DNA from: Chryseobacterium tructae
Lineage (GTDB): Bacteria; Bacteroidota; Bacteroidia; Flavobacteriales; Weeksellaceae
Direction: 5' to 3'
Assembly: GCF_030409875.1 (NCBI RefSeq)
Contig: NZ_JAUFQR010000001.1
Span: 310,001 to 374,000, forward strand
Length of the DNA stretch: 64,000 bases
The number at the start of each line of letters is the position of its first letter. Positions within the stretch are counted from its first letter, which is position 1. Below the pieces are notes generated by a model that saw only the letters and a list, made by a program, of their open reading frames with translations, did no database searches and was not told the origin of the DNA. This document shows, piece after piece, positions 61,927 to 64,000 of the stretch. The translations under genes and the position numbers were made by a program.

Positions 61927-64000
61927 TTATCTGTGTCTTACCAATAGCCAGCTTGAATATTTTATGGAAACGGTAGAGCCATATTCTGTCCAGCTGATAA
62001 AATACCAATAGGTAGCTGTGGGAACATATCTGCCTCCAACCCGGCCATCCCAGGTATATCGATTTTCACGAGTTCCCCGAAAAAGCTCGGCTCCATATCG
62101 GTCGAAAATTCTGAATACCAGATTATCATTAGACATTAAAGCAGAATAATCGATGGCTTCATTAATTCCATCGCCATTGGGTGTAATGGTATTGATGAGA
62201 TTAATAATGGCAAAATCCTTTTTAGCTTCACCACACATTTTAGAATCCTTTACCTTTACGGTATGTGCTCCTCTTGGTACGTCATAGAAAATATTTGACG
62301 TTTGCCAGATTACTCCATCCAGAGAATATTGATAAGGTGGTATACCGCCACTGGCTCCCACTTTTACTGTTGTTCCGTCAATTTCAATAGAAGTGATGAT
62401 AGGAACCTGGTATTCTGTGACATTTACAGATTGTTTGTAAACGCAGCCATTAGAAGTTAGTTCTACCCAATAGCTTCCAGCCGGTACGTTGGTAATTGAA
62501 GGAGTTGCTGCTCCTGTACTCCATAGATATTTATCAAATCCAGGACCCGCATCCAGTGTTGTAGTCATTTTAGGGCAGATCATTTGATCTATAAGAAGAG
62601 CCGAGGCTTTAGGAATTTTAATAGTGATTTTAATGGAAGCAACTTCCGGACATACTCCATTTTTTTCAAAACGGATATAAAAGGTTTGTGGAGCTGTAAT
62701 ATTTACTGTAGCTGCTATTGGGCTCACATTGTTCTGTGCATCAGCTAAGCTTCCATGAAAAGTAAAAGTAACATTTGGATCTAAAGTGAACTGAGGAATA
62801 AACTGAGCGAGGTTTACTGTTTTAATTCCATCCAGGTCATCATCACACACACTTTCTGCCACTACCTGACTTGCCAATGGTATTTTGGCTCCAATACTAA
62901 ACTTTAAAGGTTTAATGACAGAAGCACATCCGTCAGGAGAATCTACTCTTATATAAATCGTAGTGGTTGTAGTATAGCTCCAGTTATTAGGGAGTGTGTT
63001 GGCATTTCCTGTATTGGCATCCGCTAAATTGGAATAATATCTTACGGTAAAATAAGTAGGGTTATTAAGTACAAGAGCTGTTATATTAGAGAGGGTGATA
63101 TTTACAGTTCCATCAAAATTATCATCACAGAAAGTACCATTATAATTATCTGGAACGATCGCTTTATTGTAAAGAGATAGTGTTATTTCAGCAATGCTTT
63201 TACAGCCGAGGGCATTTTTAACTACAACATAGATAATCGTACCATTTGCCGCTGAATAGTTGTTCGGGGTGGTAATCTGAGCTGCCGGGTTTTCCACTTG
63301 TGCATCTGCAAGAGTCGGATAATAGGTTTTCGTAACAGGATTATTTGTTGTGACACTGGCGGTTGTAAGATCAAATGTTCCTTTTCCATTTACATCACAA
63401 GAAAATAATATTGAATTGGTTACAGTGATCGCTTTAATATTGATCGTTACTGTTACTGTTTCACAATCAGGAAAGTCCGGATCATTTCCACAGAAGGTAT
63501 AGGTGAATGTGTCATTTCCTGTTGAGCCTGGATTATTGACTGTATAAGTAATGACTCCTGTAGCAGGATTTACAACGGCTGTACCCAGGGCAGGTGGAGT
63601 CGTCACAGTTACAGTAGATGGTACCGGAGTTTGTGTTGAAGTACTGAAGGTCGGGGTGATGGCTTGTGAAGAACATACATCATAGGATTTCGCCGTCAGC
63701 TTCATGCAGTTTGTAACTTTGTATTGCTCTGTCACCAAAGGTGCGCAGCTTCCCATTGTTACTTGGCAGGTATAATATCCGGATTGAGAAGGGGTGATGG
63801 AAGAGCTGTTGGCACCTGAAATAGCAATACCGTTTCTATACCATTGATAAGAATCATAAATGATAGGATCTACAGTAAGTACAAGCCCTGGAATGCAGGT
63901 TCCTCCTGATTTTAAAATAACAGGCTGTGTAGGAAATCCGGCAAAAAAACCTCCATACCCTACAGCATTACTTCCTGCGGTAATTCCTGCTGTAATGGCC
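61927..64000 (-). CDS. large T9SS type B surface protein, 5' partial
   Basis: The frame is open to the last base of the window, so the N-terminus lies outside. At least 690 residues are visible: at the N-terminal side GSNAVGYGGFFAGFPTQP and TCIPGLVLTVDPIIYDSYQW, matching the paralogue at 57894, then repeated PKD/Ig-like units (TFSTSTQTPVPSTVTVTTPP, TFTYTFCGNDPDFPDCETVT, TITLSLYNKAIVPDNYNGT), and a type B sorting domain at the end: NTITPNGDGINEAIDYSALM, FRIFDRYGAELFRGTREN, ATYWYFISWTEYG. It is on the strand opposite to the 57894 gene, and they converge across a 1.1 kb region. Confidence 0.88.
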   Translation of the reverse strand, partial: AITAGITAGSNAVGYGGFFAGFPTQPVILKSGGTCIPGLVLTVDPIIYDSYQWYRNGIAISGANSSSITPSQSGYYTCQVTMGSCAPLVTEQYKVTNCMKLTAKSYDVCSSQAITPTFSTSTQTPVPSTVTVTTPPALGTAVVNPATGVITYTVNNPGSTGNDTFTYTFCGNDPDFPDCETVTVTINIKAITVTNSILFSCDVNGKGTFDLTTASVTTNNPVTKTYYPTLADAQVENPAAQITTPNNYSAANGTIIYVVVKNALGCKSIAEITLSLYNKAIVPDNYNGTFCDDNFDGTVNITLSNITALVLNNPTYFTVRYYSNLADANTGNANTLPNNWSYTTTTTIYIRVDSPDGCASVIKPLKFSIGAKIPLASQVVAESVCDDDLDGIKTVNLAQFIPQFTLDPNVTFTFHGSLADAQNNVSPIAATVNITAPQTFYIRFEKNGVCPEVASIKITIKIPKASALLIDQMICPKMTTTLDAGPGFDKYLWSTGAATPSITNVPAGSYWVELTSNGCVYKQSVNVTEYQVPIITSIEIDGTTVKVGASGGIPPYQYSLDGVIWQTSNIFYDVPRGAHTVKVKDSKMCGEAKKDFAIINLINTITPNGDGINEAIDYSALMSNDNLVFRIFDRYGAELFRGTRENRYTWDGRVGGRYVPTATYWYFISWTEYGSTVSIKYSSWLLVRHR

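Noticed and set aside
1..64000. tRNA, rRNA and CRISPR arrays
   Set aside because: No cloverleaf with a CCA end, rRNA-like block, or regular repeat-spacer array was seen on reading either strand; a dedicated scan would be needed to exclude them fully.

Overview
This window looks like a chromosomal piece of a Chryseobacterium-like member of the Flavobacteriia (Bacteroidota). The DNA is AT-rich. Promoters fit the Bacteroidota pattern TTTG-N18/19-TAnnTTTG. Several secreted proteins end in type IX secretion (T9SS) sorting domains of type A or type B. There is a SusD-type outer-membrane lipoprotein, many small Sec-secreted proteins and lipoproteins, and Bacteroidota-specific families (DUF4252/GIN, DUF3667, DUF6759-like, GlmU-like fusion). 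No tRNA, rRNA, CRISPR array or insertion sequence was recognised.

Layout. 1-3.0 kb: end of a SusD gene and a phosphodiesterase-alkaline phosphatase fusion. 3.0-3.5 kb: intergenic dispersed repeats. 3.5-9.1 kb (minus): PI-PLC-like lipoprotein, two small secreted proteins, aroA, a MazG-type pyrophosphohydrolase and a frameshifted beta-helix lipoprotein. 9.3-16.7 kb: rpmE2, GlmU-family enzyme, a Cys-rich membrane protein, an ECF sigma/putative anti-sigma/DUF4252-GIN operon, and guaB. 16.7-21.4 kb (minus): KTSC protein, T9SS cargo plus tail-collar protein, and a translationally coupled pair made of a DUF4407 membrane protein and a Clp-like AAA+ ATPase fused to an FtsH-like M41 peptidase. 21.6-38.7 kb (plus): the accessory highlight, an operon (leader RNA, TPR protein, lamin-tail T9SS protein, giant SpvB/RHS protein) followed by a tandem array of orphan toxin tips and secreted or lipoprotein immunity candidates. 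38.7-50.0 kb: ruvC, 2H phosphoesterase, PadR regulator and partner, serine hydrolase, PLP decarboxylase, Dph6-like enzyme, two secreted or membrane proteins, and a fused isobutyryl-CoA mutase (icmF). 50-57 kb: small membrane protein, DUF3667, rplM-rpsI, rpsB, DUF6759-like lipoproteins flanking trmB. 57.5-64 kb: two convergent T9SS type B surface proteins around a carboxypeptidase-regulatory-like protein; the last runs off the window.

The main biological finding is the RHS polymorphic-toxin locus. The full-length protein and three intact or nearly intact downstream tips all carry HExxH zinc-metallopeptidase signatures, although the tip sequences differ, and each is followed at once by a predicted exported immunity protein. 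Shared pre-toxin DNA and shared immunity-leader DNA flank the cassettes, as expected if tips are exchanged by homologous recombination.

A caution applies throughout. At least nine genes are interrupted by single-base losses at eleven sites, all in A/T runs, and ten of the eleven look like a run of four read as three. This pattern fits homopolymer error in the assembly better than real decay, so the affected genes are described as single genes.
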